Shown: positions 51,693 to 61,243, numbered from the stretch's first letter. The stretch: 64,000 nucleotides of DNA from Pseudomonas sp. 6D_7.1_Bac1 (GCF_025465945.1 NZ_JANLNW010000052.1:186001-250000), one strand, 5' to 3'. Program-made: numbers and translations. The notes: generated by a model not told the origin, from the sequence alone.

Positions 51693-52091
51693 ATGTATCG
51701 CCGACTTCTTCTCATTGCGTCATTGGGTTTGACTCTTTCTGCGTGTGCGCCCTATTACGATGAAGGACCCAGCTATTACGGCTCTGAGGTCTACACCTCG
51801 CCGGCACCGGCTTATTACTACGGAGGCGGGTCTTACTACTCACCGCCCGCGCGTTACTACTCGGCACCGCGCTATTACCAGCCAGCTCCGCGTTATTACC
51901 AAGCGCCACCGCGCGTCGAGTACCGCGCTTACCAGAACCGTGGCTGGGATGACCACGGCCGCCAAGGCTGGGGTCATCACGACGAGGGTGGTCGTGGCCG
52001 CCGGGGCTGGGATGACGAGCGCGGTCATGGGCGTGAGCACGACAGGCATGGCGACCGCGATGGTCATGACAGAGGCGACCGTAACCATTAA
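51693..52091 (+). CDS. Tyr-rich small lipoprotein 2
   Basis: A 132-residue lipoprotein with leader MYRRLLLIASLGLTLSAC, then a Tyr/Pro-rich part (repeats like RYYSAPRYYQPAPRYYQAP) and a C-terminal region of charged residues with Arg/His/Asp/Gly repeats (DERGHGREHDRHGDRDG). The last part is highly charged and likely disordered. The upstream sequence duplicates that of lipoprotein 1. Confidence 0.82.
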   Translation: MYRRLLLIASLGLTLSACAPYYDEGPSYYGSEVYTSPAPAYYYGGGSYYSPPARYYSAPRYYQPAPRYYQAPPRVEYRAYQNRGWDDHGRQGWGHHDEGGRGRRGWDDERGHGREHDRHGDRDGHDRGDRNH

Positions 52092-52105
52092 GCCTTGCAA
52101 CGAAC

Positions 52106-52132
52106 AAGCGGCGCATTCAGCGCCGCTTTTTT
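52106..52132 (+). terminator. rho-independent terminator after lipoprotein 2
   Basis: AAGCGGCGC-ATTCA-GCGCCGCTT followed by a T run; 15 nt after the stop. Confidence 0.9.
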
Positions 52133-52145
52133 GATGCCTGAAATA

Positions 52146-53258
52146 TCAGTAACCCGACAAATCCGCCAGCGGATGTCGACCTTCCCAGACCTTATGAAAA
52201 TGCGCCTGGATGACCGCCTCAGGGATCGAATTGATGTCCGGCCAATGCCAGCGCGGCTTCTGGTCCTTGTCGATCAAACGGGCGCGAACGCCCTCGCTGA
52301 ACTCCGGGTGACGGCAGCAGTTCAGGCTCATGGTGTATTCCATCTCAAAGACCTCGGCCAATGACAGGTGCCGAGCGCGCTGGATCTGCTCCCAGACCAG
52401 ATGCGCGGTCAGCGGACAGCCTTCGTGCAAGGTTTTCGCCGCGCGCGCCAGCAACAAGTCACGGTGATCGCGCAACAGACTGATGGCGCGCCAGGCACAG
52501 CGTACGTCGCTGACATCCAGCAACTCATCAATCTGCTGGCGTCGCGGCAACCATTGCGCCTCGGGCATTTGCCCGACGGCCTCTTGCTGCAAAGCCTTGA
52601 GCAGGCTGTTGAGCTGCATCGGCGTCTGTTCCTGCCAGTTCAGTTGCAGCAGACCTTCGATGAGCTTTTCCTGCTGTTCATCGAGCAGGAAACGGTCGGC
52701 CAAGTCCAGATCAATGGCGTCGCGTCCGTTCATCTGCGCACCACTCAAGCCAAGAAACAGGCCGAGCTTGCCGGGCAACCGCGACAGAAACCAACTGGCG
52801 CCGACATCCGGGTACAGGCCGATGCCGATTTCCGGCATGGCCAGGCGGCTGCTTGGGGTGACGATGCGGATGCTCGCGCCTTGCAACAACCCCATGCCGC
52901 CGCCGAGCACGTAACCGTGGCCCCAGCAGATCAGTGGTTTGGGGTAGGTATGCAGGCGAAAATCCAGGCGATATTCCGCCGCAAAAAATTGCGCGGCCAA
53001 GGGCGGCACTTCACCGGGATGGGCGCGACAGGCTTCCACCAGGCTGCGCACTTCACCACCGGCGCAAAACGCCTTGGCGCCGTTACCGCGCAACAGCACG
53101 CAGACAATCTGCGGCTCTTTGGCCCAGGCTTCCAGTTGATCGCTCAAGGCCCTGATCATCGGCAGCGAGAGGGCGTTCAGGGATTTTTCGGCATCCAGGC
53201 TGGCGATGCCGATGCGTGCGCCGTCCGTGCCGGTGAGTTCTTCGAAGTGCAGATTCAT
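52146..53258 (-). CDS. enoyl-CoA hydratase/isomerase-family 3-hydroxyisobutyryl-CoA hydrolase
   Basis: A 370-residue crotonase-fold protein. Oxyanion and active-site segments: NGAKAFCAGGEVRSL and GHGYVLGGGMGLLQG, ASIRIVTPSSRLAMPEIGIG with catalytic Glu, and YPDVGASWFLSRLPG; then the extra C-terminal part of hydroxyisobutyryl-CoA hydrolases (EMEYTMSLNCCRHPEFSEGV, RARLIDKDQKPRW). It functions in valine breakdown or a related acyl-CoA pathway. Confidence 0.88.
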   Translation of the reverse strand: MNLHFEELTGTDGARIGIASLDAEKSLNALSLPMIRALSDQLEAWAKEPQIVCVLLRGNGAKAFCAGGEVRSLVEACRAHPGEVPPLAAQFFAAEYRLDFRLHTYPKPLICWGHGYVLGGGMGLLQGASIRIVTPSSRLAMPEIGIGLYPDVGASWFLSRLPGKLGLFLGLSGAQMNGRDAIDLDLADRFLLDEQQEKLIEGLLQLNWQEQTPMQLNSLLKALQQEAVGQMPEAQWLPRRQQIDELLDVSDVRCAWRAISLLRDHRDLLLARAAKTLHEGCPLTAHLVWEQIQRARHLSLAEVFEMEYTMSLNCCRHPEFSEGVRARLIDKDQKPRWHWPDINSIPEAVIQAHFHKVWEGRHPLADLSGY

Positions 53259-53389
53259 TTTGACCTCGATGACTGAATTGAACGTTCAGTATGATCGCTG
53301 TATGAGAAAGTGCTGGATCTGTGTCAGATCAATTGACAAGCGCGGTGGGCTTTCCTAGGGTTCGCCCCATTGAACATTCGGGTGTAACC

Positions 53390-54082
53390 ATGACTGCTGA
53401 AGACCGTATCAAACTCGAACCGAGCTGGAAGGAAGCACTGCGTGCCGAATTCGACCAGCCTTACATGGCGGAGTTACGCGAGTTTCTGCGGCAGGAAAAC
53501 GCCGCGGGCAAGGAAATCTATCCACCGGGGCCGATGATCTTCAATGCGCTCAATTCCACACCGCTGGACAAGGTCAAAGTGGTGATCCTCGGCCAGGATC
53601 CGTACCACGGCCCGGGCCAGGCCCATGGCTTGTGCTTCTCGGTGCAACCGGGTGTACCGGCGCCACCGTCGCTGGTGAACATCTATAAAGAGTTGAAGCG
53701 TGACCTGAACATCGACATCCCGAACCACGGTTACCTGCAAAGCTGGGCCGACCAGGGCGTGCTGATGCTCAACACCACCATGACCGTGGAGCGGGCCAGC
53801 GCCAACGCCCATGCGGGCAAGGGCTGGCAGTACTTTACCGATCGGATTATCGAGGTGGTCAGCGAACATCAGCCCCATCTGGTGTTTTTGCTGTGGGGCG
53901 CTCATGCGCAGAGCAAACAGAAACTGATTGATGCCACCAAGCACCTGGTGCTGACTTCCGTGCACCCGTCGCCACTGTCCGCTTATCGCGGATTCCTCGG
54001 TTGCGGGCACTTCAGCCGTGCCAACAAGTTTCTGGAGCAGAATGGCGAGACGCCGATCGAGTGGCGGCTGCCGCCGATTTGA
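53390..54082 (+). CDS. ung: uracil-DNA glycosylase
   Basis: A 230-residue family-1 UDG. Motif [18 protein letters not shown] (water-activating Asp), [17 protein letters not shown], and motif [22 protein letters not shown] (leucine-intercalation loop with catalytic His). It removes uracil from DNA to start base excision repair. The start MTAEDRIK was chosen over an upstream in-frame ATG because the upstream 23 residues are not family sequence. Confidence 0.96.
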   Translation: MTAEDRIKLEPSWKEALRAEFDQPYMAELREFLRQENAAGKEIYPPGPMIFNALNSTPLDKVKVVILGQDPYHGPGQAHGLCFSVQPGVPAPPSLVNIYKELKRDLNIDIPNHGYLQSWADQGVLMLNTTMTVERASANAHAGKGWQYFTDRIIEVVSEHQPHLVFLLWGAHAQSKQKLIDATKHLVLTSVHPSPLSAYRGFLGCGHFSRANKFLEQNGETPIEWRLPPI

Positions 54083-54135
54083 AAACTCAATCGCGGGCAA
54101 GAGCCAGGCGCCCGCGATAGGTTCGACTCGGTCCC

Positions 54136-55644
54136 TCAGGCAATAGCGCGCCGGGCCATCGAACGTTTGCGCCAGATACGCAGCAATGGCATCAGTAGCA
54201 TGATTGCCGTCAGCACCCAGACACCTAACGTGATGGGGCTCGACCAGAGGATCTCCAGTGCGCCATTGGAAATCGACAGTGCGCGACGCAGGTTCTGCTC
54301 CATCAACCCGCCAAGGATGAAACCCAGCAGGACCGGCGACAACGGGAAGTCGAGCTTGCGCAGGATGTAGCCGAAGATGCCGATGCCGATCATCAGGAAC
54401 AGGTCGAAGGTGGTCGCGTGCACGGCGTAAACGCCAATCCCGGTAATGATCGCGATCACGGGCACCAGTGCCCAGTTCGGCACGGCAAGGATGCGGGTGA
54501 AGATGCGGATCATCGGGATGTTGAGGATCACCAGCATGATGTTGGCGATGAACAACGAAGCAATCAGGCCCCAGACGATGTCCGGTTGCTGTTGGAACAG
54601 CAGCGGACCTGGGGTGATGTTGTACAGCGACAGGGCGCCGATCATCACCGCGGTGGTGCCCGAACCCGGTACGCCGAGGGTCAGCATCGGTACCAATGCG
54701 CCGCAGGCGGCACCACCGATGGCCGTTTCCGGTGCCGCGAGGCCACGTTTGTCGCCCTGGCCGAAAGTGCCACTGGCGCCGGCAATACGTTTCTCGGTCA
54801 TGTAGGCAACGGCACTGGCCAGCGTTGCGCCGGCACCTGGCAACACGCCCATGATGAACCCCAGCACGCCGCAACGAATGTTCACCACGAACACCGAGGC
54901 GGCTTCCTTGAAGTTGAACATCATCCGCCCGGTCGCTTTCACGGCTTCCTGACCATGATGGGTTTTTTCCAGCAGCAACAGGATTTCGCTGATGGAGAAC
55001 AGCCCCAGGACCAACACCACGAACTGAATACCGTCAGTGAGGTGGATGTTGTCTGCGGTAAAGCGATAGACACCGCTGTTGGCATCGATGCCGACACAGG
55101 ACAGAAACAGCCCGATCAGTGCGGCGATAAAGGTTTTCAGCGGTCGATCACCGGCCATGCCGCCCAGGCAGACAATGGCGAAGACCATCAGTACGAAGTA
55201 CTCCGCAGGGCCGAAGGCAATGGCCCATTTCGCCAGCAGCGGGGCAAACAACACCATGCCGCAGGTGGCGATGAAGGCGCCGATGAACGAGCTCCAGGCC
55301 GACAACGACAGCGCTACCCCGGCCATGCCCTGGCGAGCCATCGGGTAGCCGTCGAGGGTGGTCATGACGGTGGACGCTTCGCCCGGTATGTTCAGCAGAA
55401 TCGAGCTGATACGCCCGCCGTACTCGCACCCCAGATACACCGCCGCCAACAGAATCAACGCGGACTCCGGTGGCAGGCCGAGGGCGAAAGCGATCGGGAT
55501 CAACAACGCCACGCCGTTGATCGGCCCCAAGCCCGGCAATAGGCCGACCACGGTGCCGATCAGGGTGCCGCACAACGCGGTGACCAGGTTGTATGGGGTC
55601 AGTGCGACACCGAAACCCTGGCCGAGGTAGTTAAGGGTATCCAT
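54136..55644 (-). CDS. tctA: tripartite tricarboxylate transporter, large membrane subunit TctA
   Basis: A 502-residue, about 12-helix permease with TctA motifs: VVGLLPGLGPINGVALLIPI, AVYLGCEYGGRISSILLNIPG, MGVLPGAGATLASAVAYMTE and LTLGVPGSGTTAVMIGAL. With TctB and TctC it imports citrate or other tricarboxylates. It begins 1 bp after tctB ends. Confidence 0.94.
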   Translation of the reverse strand: MDTLNYLGQGFGVALTPYNLVTALCGTLIGTVVGLLPGLGPINGVALLIPIAFALGLPPESALILLAAVYLGCEYGGRISSILLNIPGEASTVMTTLDGYPMARQGMAGVALSLSAWSSFIGAFIATCGMVLFAPLLAKWAIAFGPAEYFVLMVFAIVCLGGMAGDRPLKTFIAALIGLFLSCVGIDANSGVYRFTADNIHLTDGIQFVVLVLGLFSISEILLLLEKTHHGQEAVKATGRMMFNFKEAASVFVVNIRCGVLGFIMGVLPGAGATLASAVAYMTEKRIAGASGTFGQGDKRGLAAPETAIGGAACGALVPMLTLGVPGSGTTAVMIGALSLYNITPGPLLFQQQPDIVWGLIASLFIANIMLVILNIPMIRIFTRILAVPNWALVPVIAIITGIGVYAVHATTFDLFLMIGIGIFGYILRKLDFPLSPVLLGFILGGLMEQNLRRALSISNGALEILWSSPITLGVWVLTAIMLLMPLLRIWRKRSMARRAIA

Positions 55645-55645
55645 A

Positions 55646-56104
55646 TCAGTTCTCCAGAACGTCGAGCAGACCCAACGGCAGTGGCACGTCCATCAGTCGG
55701 TCGAACAGCACGTACAGGCCGATGCTCATCACGCTGATGATCACCACGCTGGGCAGCCAGCGACCGCCATACAGGCGGGCCATCGGTACACCGATGAGGA
55801 TGCTGGAAACTATGAAACCCAGGGGTTCGAAGGTCCCGGCGAATACCAGCAACAGTGCGACACAGAGACCGATCTTGGTCAGGGTTTCGCGGTCCAGTGG
55901 TGGCTCGTCTTCACTGTGTTTGATCGGTGCAGGGCGAAACACCATGTACAGCAGCGCTGCGCCCATCAAACCGAGCATCAACAACGGAAAGGCTCTAGGG
56001 CCGACGGGTTCATAGGAAAAAGCCGCCTGATACGGCCAGGCCATCAGTGCCAGGCCTAGACAGGCCAGCGATAGCACCGAGGCAAAAATACGTTGTAAGA
56101 GCAT
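55646..56104 (-). CDS. tctB: tripartite tricarboxylate transporter, small membrane subunit TctB
   Basis: A 152-residue, four-helix protein: FASVLSLACLGLALMAWPYQ, FPLLMLGLMGAALLYMVF, LTKIGLCVALLLVFAGTF, VVIISVMSIGLYVLFDRLM. Size, helix count and place between tctC and tctA define it as TctB. AGGAG six bases before ATG decides the start at 56104. Confidence 0.92.
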   Translation of the reverse strand: MLLQRIFASVLSLACLGLALMAWPYQAAFSYEPVGPRAFPLLMLGLMGAALLYMVFRPAPIKHSEDEPPLDRETLTKIGLCVALLLVFAGTFEPLGFIVSSILIGVPMARLYGGRWLPSVVIISVMSIGLYVLFDRLMDVPLPLGLLDVLEN

Positions 56105-56162
56105 GAAAAACTCCTGGGCCAACCCCTTGATGCGCAAGGGGCTGGCCGCGAGACAGAGGCGA

Positions 56163-57152
56163 TTACTGAATCAGGCCGAACTCTTTGGCCAGCAGCTTGT
56201 AGTCCGCTACCTGCTTCTTCACGTAGGTGTCCAGCTCCGGCCCGGTCATGGCGAACGGGAACAGCGCACGTTGATTGCGCAGCTTGGCGAAGTCTTCCGA
56301 GGCCAGCAGTTTGTCGAAGGCGTTTTTCCACCAGGCGTATTCGGCATCGCTGACTTTTGGCCCGAGGTAGAAACCACGAACCACTGGCCAGACGATGTCG
56401 TAGCCTTGCTCTTTGGCGGTCGGAATCTCCTTCATTTCCGGCTCGTCCAGACGCTCGTTGGCGAATACGGCCAGCAGGCGCATGTCACCGCTCTGGATGT
56501 GCGGCATGGAGTCGGAGATGTCGGTGCTGCCAACCTGGATGTGACCACCGAGCAGCGCCGTGGCGATTTCGCCGCCACCTTCGAGGGCGACGTAACGCAG
56601 GTCACGCGGGTTGATCCCGGCGGCCTTGGCGATCAATGCAGTTTGCATCCAGTCCTGACTGCCGACCGTGCCGCCGGACCCGATCACCACTTTGCTCGGG
56701 TCTTTCTTCAATGCCTGAACCAGGTCGTCGAGGTTTTTGTAGGGCGAATCGCTTTTCACCGCGATGGCTCCGTAGCTGGTGCCAACCGCCGCCAGCCAGC
56801 GCACGGCGCCTTCATCGAAGCGACCGAACTTGCCCTGGGCCAGGTTCAGCAGTGAACCGCTGGACCAGGCCACAAGAGTGCCGGCATCGGCTGGGCGCTG
56901 GGCAACGACCGCGTTGTAGGCCACCGCGCCGACACCGCCGGGCATGTAGGTCACACGCATTGGTTTGGTCAGCAGTTTTTCGTTCACCAGTGCGCTTTGC
57001 GCCAGTTTGCAGGTCAGGTCGAAACCACCACCTGGTGAGGCTGGGGCGATGCATTCGGGACGTTTGGGTTCGCTGGCGACGTCGGCCAGCAGTGGGCCGG
57101 CAAACAGCATGCAGCTGGCCGCCAGGGCGAATTTACGCAGTGATGGGTTCAT
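56163..57152 (-). CDS. tctC: tripartite tricarboxylate transporter, periplasmic binding protein TctC
   Basis: A 329-residue periplasmic protein with signal peptide (RKFALAASCMLFAGPLLA). TctC features: CIAPASPGGGFDLTCKLAQS, MRVTYMPGGVGAVAYNAVVA, PSKVVIGSGGTVGSQDWMQ and DEPEMKEIPTAKEQGYDIVW. It captures the tricarboxylate and hands it to TctAB. A catabolite-repression (CA) motif AAGAACAATAA lies just before its ribosome binding site. Confidence 0.94.
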   Translation of the reverse strand: MNPSLRKFALAASCMLFAGPLLADVASEPKRPECIAPASPGGGFDLTCKLAQSALVNEKLLTKPMRVTYMPGGVGAVAYNAVVAQRPADAGTLVAWSSGSLLNLAQGKFGRFDEGAVRWLAAVGTSYGAIAVKSDSPYKNLDDLVQALKKDPSKVVIGSGGTVGSQDWMQTALIAKAAGINPRDLRYVALEGGGEIATALLGGHIQVGSTDISDSMPHIQSGDMRLLAVFANERLDEPEMKEIPTAKEQGYDIVWPVVRGFYLGPKVSDAEYAWWKNAFDKLLASEDFAKLRNQRALFPFAMTGPELDTYVKKQVADYKLLAKEFGLIQ

Positions 57153-57163
57153 GTGAGTCTCCG

Positions 57164-57174
57164 TTATTGTTCTT
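57164..57174 (-). promoter_or_regulatory. Hfq/Crc catabolite-activity motif in the tctC leader
   Basis: On the mRNA, AAGAACAATAA holds two overlapping matches to the AAnAAnAA motif bound by Hfq with Crc in pseudomonads. It lies just upstream of the GGAG of tctC. It predicts translational repression of the transporter while preferred carbon sources are present. Confidence 0.55.
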
Positions 57175-57380
57175 ATTGGCGAAAACGCTTCGAGGCGTTT
57201 TTCGGGTATCTACTGCCTGTGTACGGCAGTCGAAACTGCCCGTGACGGGACTTTAGCGATCCAACCTTTCACGAACCTTTCAGCAGGCTTTCACGGTTTT
57301 CGGGCTTCACAGCGGCGCAGGCGACTGTAAACTCCGCGCCAAAGAGTGGCGTCGACCATCCCCGAATGAGGTAAAGATCC

Positions 57381-58052
57381 ATGCGTGTTCTTCTCGTCGA
57401 AGACCATCTGCAGTTGGCCGAAAGTGTCGCCCAGGCGCTCAAGAGCACCGGCCTGACCGTCGATGTGTTGCACGATGGGGTGGCCGCTGATCTGGCCTTG
57501 AACAGCGAGGAATACGCGGTGGCGATCCTTGATGTCGGCCTGCCGCGCATGGACGGTTTCGAGGTGCTGGCGCGTTTGCGTAGCCGGGGAAAGAACTTGC
57601 CGGTGCTGATGCTGACCGCCCGTAGCGACGTCAAGGATCGGGTTCACGGACTCAACCTAGGTGCCGACGATTATCTGGCCAAACCCTTTGAGCTGACCGA
57701 GCTGGAAGCACGGGTCAAGGCATTGTTGCGCCGCAGCGTATTAGGTGGCGAACGCCAGCAACGCTGTGGTGTGTTGGTGTATGACCTGGACACCCGGCGC
57801 TTCACCCTTGGCGATGATTTGCTGACCCTGACCTCTCGGGAGCAAGCGGTGCTTGAAGCATTGATCGCACGCCCTGGGCGAGTGATGAGCAAGGAGCAAC
57901 TGGCCTCGCAAGTGTTCGGTCTGGACGAAGAGGCCAGCCCGGATGCCATCGAAATCTACATCCACCGCTTGCGCAAAAAGCTCGACGGCCACGCGGTGGC
58001 AATTGTGACGTTCAGGGGGCTCGGTTACCTGCTGGAAGCCCGTGATGCATAA
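57381..58052 (+). CDS. tctD: two-component response regulator TctD
   Basis: A 223-residue OmpR-family regulator: receiver domain residues 1-115 with the phosphorylated Asp in AILDVGLPRMDGFEVL (about residue 52) and invariant Lys in DDYLAKPFE, then a winged-helix DNA-binding domain (LTSREQAVLEALIARPGRVM, AIEIYIHRLRKKL). It probably activates the divergent tctCBA operon. It overlaps tctE by 8 nt. Confidence 0.92.
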   Translation: MRVLLVEDHLQLAESVAQALKSTGLTVDVLHDGVAADLALNSEEYAVAILDVGLPRMDGFEVLARLRSRGKNLPVLMLTARSDVKDRVHGLNLGADDYLAKPFELTELEARVKALLRRSVLGGERQQRCGVLVYDLDTRRFTLGDDLLTLTSREQAVLEALIARPGRVMSKEQLASQVFGLDEEASPDAIEIYIHRLRKKLDGHAVAIVTFRGLGYLLEARDA

Positions 58053-59430
58053 GCCCAGCAGTCTGCGTTGGCGGTTACTGTGGAACCTTGCGTTGCTGCT
58101 GGTGGTGCTGATGATCGCCAGCGGGTTGAGTGCCTACTGGAACGGTCGCGAAGCGGCCGATACGGCGTATGACCGAACCTTGCTGGCCTCGGCGCGAACC
58201 ATCGCCGCCGGCCTTTCCCAGCGAGACGGCAGCCTCAGCGCTGATGTGCCTTATGTGGCGCTGGACACATTCGTCAATGACAGCGCCGGGCGGATTTACT
58301 ACCAGGTCAACGACATCCACCAAAAGCTGATTTCCGGTTATGAAAACCTGCCTGGGCCACCGCCAGGTACACCGCGAACCGATGACTATCCAGCGCTGGC
58401 ACGGTTCTATAACGCCACCTATCAAGGGCAGGCCGTGAGGGTGGTGAGCCTGCTCAAGCCGGTGATCGAGCCGAACATGAACGGCATGGCGGAAATCCGC
58501 GTGGCGGAAACCGATGAGGCGCGCGAGCGCATGGCCCGCAGCCTGATGACCGATACCTTGCTGCGTCTGGGCATGCTGGCGGTGGGGGCGTTGCTGTTGG
58601 TGTGGTTTGCGGTGAGCGCGGCATTGCGCCCGCTGGAGCGTTTGCGCACGGTGGTGGAAGAGCGGCAATCGGATGACCTTCGACCCCTGCCGTTGGTGGA
58701 AGTGCAGCGCGAATTGTGGCCGTTGGTGCGCGCCCTTAATCATTTCACCGAGCGCTTGCGTGGACAGTTCGAGCGTCAGGCGCAGTTCATCGCCGACGCG
58801 GCCCATGAGTTGCGAACACCGTTGGCGGCACTCAAGGCAAGGCTGGAGTTGGGGTTGCGGGCGAGCGAGCCAGACACCTGGCGAAACACGTTAGAGAGTG
58901 CTGCTCAAGGCACAGATCGGCTGACTCATTTGGCTAATCAATTACTGTCGCTTGCGCGCGTCGAGAACGGTGCTCGGGCGATTGCCGAGGGTGGGGCGCA
59001 GTTGCTCGATCTGAGTCAATTGGCTCGCGAATTGGGCATGGCCATGGCGCCGTTGGCCCACGCGCGTGGTGTTGCTTTGGCGTTGGAGGCTGATGAGCCT
59101 GTGTGGCTGCGTGGCGAGCCAACGCTGTTGAATGAACTGTTGAGCAACCTGGTGGATAACGCCTTGGCCCATACACCGCCCGGCGGCAACGTGATCTTGC
59201 GCGTCTGTGCGCCAGCCGTGCTGGAGGTCGAGGATGATGGGCCGGGAATTCCTCTTGAGGAGCGCGACCGGGTGTTCGAGCGCTTCTACCGGCGTAATCA
59301 GCAGGTGGCGGGTTCAGGTCTGGGGCTGGCGATTGTCGGTGAAATCTGCCGTGCCCATCTGGCGCACATCAGCCTGCACGATGGTGCGCTGCGCGGGCTG
59401 AAGGTTCGGGTCAGTTTTATCGCGGGATAA
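58045..59430 (+). CDS. tctE: two-component sensor histidine kinase TctE
   Basis: A 461-residue inner-membrane kinase. Helix 1 at about residues 11-30 (LLWNLALLLVVLMIASGLSA), a periplasmic sensor of about 130 residues, helix 2 (LLRLGMLAVGALLLVWFAVS), HAMP linker, the phosphorylated His in AHELRTPLAALKARLELG, and ATP domain with NLVDNALAHTPPGG (N box), DDGPGIP and GSGLGLAIV. It senses the tricarboxylate and phosphorylates TctD. The ATG at 58045 lies inside the end of tctD. Confidence 0.92.
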   Translation: MHKPSSLRWRLLWNLALLLVVLMIASGLSAYWNGREAADTAYDRTLLASARTIAAGLSQRDGSLSADVPYVALDTFVNDSAGRIYYQVNDIHQKLISGYENLPGPPPGTPRTDDYPALARFYNATYQGQAVRVVSLLKPVIEPNMNGMAEIRVAETDEARERMARSLMTDTLLRLGMLAVGALLLVWFAVSAALRPLERLRTVVEERQSDDLRPLPLVEVQRELWPLVRALNHFTERLRGQFERQAQFIADAAHELRTPLAALKARLELGLRASEPDTWRNTLESAAQGTDRLTHLANQLLSLARVENGARAIAEGGAQLLDLSQLARELGMAMAPLAHARGVALALEADEPVWLRGEPTLLNELLSNLVDNALAHTPPGGNVILRVCAPAVLEVEDDGPGIPLEERDRVFERFYRRNQQVAGSGLGLAIVGEICRAHLAHISLHDGALRGLKVRVSFIAG

Positions 59431-59443
59431 GGGTGGGTGTGAC

Positions 59444-60265
59444 TTAATAAAACATCGATCGCGATTCTTCCAGGTCGCTGCACATCGCCTTGTTCTCTGG
59501 ATCAATACCCAGTTTTTTGAATGCCGGGATGCTGAGGGCATCGATTCTGGCCAGGGGATGATCGGTGTCCTTGTGGCAATACAGGCTGGCGACCTGCACC
59601 AGGTCAACATAGTCGACCTGCACGGAGTGGCGCTTGAAATTCAGATACTGCCCTGGCAGTTTCACCAGCATCTCCGGAAACTCCCAGACCTGAAGCAGCT
59701 TGTCACCAAGCAACGGATGAATCTGCTCGATCACGTGGTTAAGGCTGACCGGGTCTGACAGCAGCTCATAGTGGTCTTCGGCGTAAGTCAGAATCGGCAG
59801 CACGCCGATCTGATGCACCAGTCCGCCAAGGGCTGCCTGATCCGGTTTCAACTGGGTATGGCTGCGGCACAGTGCATAGCTGATGCCGGCGATTTCCAGG
59901 CTCTTGCGCCAGACTTCGCGCATCTTCTGTTCCACCACTTCGGAGCGGGCATGGAAGATCTGTTCCATGACCAGACCGATGGCCAGGTTGCTGCTGTAAT
60001 TGATGCCCAGTCGGGTGATTGCCGTGTGCAGGTCAGTCACTTCTTGTGTGGCGCGCAGCAACGGACTGTTGACCACCTTGATCAATCTCGCCGACAGCGC
60101 GGTGTCGCGGCCGATGACTTTGCTCAGGGTGGCGACGCTGATTTCCGGGTCTTCGGCGGCCTTGCGAATCTGCAGGGCCACTTCCGGTAACGTTGGCAGA
60201 ACCAGGTCATCGTTATCGATGGCCTCAACCAAATCCTGTTGGACCTTTTCCGCCAGCTCGCTCAT
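59444..60265 (-). CDS. HDOD-domain signalling protein
   Basis: A 273-residue HDOD protein: LPTLPEVALQIRKAAEDPEI and SVATLSKVIGRDTALSARLI, KVVNSPLLRATQEVTDLHTA, LGINYSSNLAIGLVMEQ, GLVHQIGVLPILTYAEDHYE. HDOD domains are HD-like but lack most metal ligands, and usually serve signalling roles in motility or c-di-GMP regulation. It is not cotranscribed with an obvious partner; the gene beyond is ygfZ on the same strand. Confidence 0.88.
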   Translation of the reverse strand: MSELAEKVQQDLVEAIDNDDLVLPTLPEVALQIRKAAEDPEISVATLSKVIGRDTALSARLIKVVNSPLLRATQEVTDLHTAITRLGINYSSNLAIGLVMEQIFHARSEVVEQKMREVWRKSLEIAGISYALCRSHTQLKPDQAALGGLVHQIGVLPILTYAEDHYELLSDPVSLNHVIEQIHPLLGDKLLQVWEFPEMLVKLPGQYLNFKRHSVQVDYVDLVQVASLYCHKDTDHPLARIDALSIPAFKKLGIDPENKAMCSDLEESRSMFY

Positions 60266-60301
60266 TTCATTTCTCTAGGGTATTGCAAAAAAGTGCTGCA
60301 A

Positions 60302-61243
60302 TTAACGCTGGATCTCGCGATCACGATCCAGTTGGTAAGGCAGGTCGAGCAGGTGCAGGGCCGCGCCTTCGAGGGCGCCAAGGTGCAGGTCGCCACTTTC
60401 CGCGGCTTCGGCTTGCAGCACCGCCAACAGCTCGATGTTCTGTTCGGCGTGAGCGGCGATCACGACTTCACCGATGGAACTGCCGTGGGTTGGGGAAAAC
60501 AGTGCGGTGCCTGGTTCAGGCAGTTCGGTGGCGTCCAGTTGCAGGCGATACAGTCGGCGTTTGAGTTTGCCCAGGTACTGCATGCGCGCGACGATTTCCT
60601 GGCCGGTGTAGCAACCTTTCTTGAAGCTCACGCCGCCCACTGCTTGCAGGTTGAGCATCTGCGGAATGAACAGCTCGCGGGTCTGCGGCATGACTTGGCC
60701 GATGCCGGCGCGGATCTGCCCGAGCAGCCACTGGTTCAGATCACCTTCAGGCAGCAGTGCGGCCAGCGTGTTGCGCAAGGTGCCGGCCTGAACGGCCGCC
60801 GCCCAGAGTTCGACGCGATCAGATGAAACACGAATGGCAATCAGACCGCCCATGCGGGCAACTGCGCCGTCTTCCCGGGGAAGCGCCAGGCCCAGGCTGG
60901 ACAGGACGGCTTCTGAGTGCTGCAGGCCAAAGCGAATCCAGGCGGCGCTTTCATCGGTCAATTTGGATTTGGAGAACACCGCGTACTTTTTCAGGTCCGC
61001 CAGTTGTGGTTCCAGCAACTCGCCGGCCATCGCCAACAGCACCCCGTCACCTTCAAGCAGGATGCGAAAGCTCGACTGCATGCGGCCTTTCTGGGTGCAG
61101 CGTGCACCGAGGCTGGCCTGGGTATCGCTCAGGTAATTGAGGTTGCAGGTCAATTGTCCCTGTAGAAACTTGCTGGCATCGGAGCCGCGGACGGCAAGCA
61201 CGCCTTCATGGGACAAGGTGCAGAAAAAAGCAGAATCAGCCAT
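60302..61243 (-). CDS. ygfZ: folate-binding Fe-S maintenance protein YgfZ
   Basis: A 313-residue GcvT-like protein with the YgfZ signature KKGCYTGQEIVARMQYLG near residue 215, which holds the conserved Cys. N-terminus: FFCTLSHEGVLAVRGSDASK, FLQGQLTCNLNYL. YgfZ helps assemble or repair Fe-S clusters, for instance in MiaB, using tetrahydrofolate. Divergent from sdhE-ygfX. Confidence 0.94.
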   Translation of the reverse strand: MADSAFFCTLSHEGVLAVRGSDASKFLQGQLTCNLNYLSDTQASLGARCTQKGRMQSSFRILLEGDGVLLAMAGELLEPQLADLKKYAVFSKSKLTDESAAWIRFGLQHSEAVLSSLGLALPREDGAVARMGGLIAIRVSSDRVELWAAAVQAGTLRNTLAALLPEGDLNQWLLGQIRAGIGQVMPQTRELFIPQMLNLQAVGGVSFKKGCYTGQEIVARMQYLGKLKRRLYRLQLDATELPEPGTALFSPTHGSSIGEVVIAAHAEQNIELLAVLQAEAAESGDLHLGALEGAALHLLDLPYQLDRDREIQR

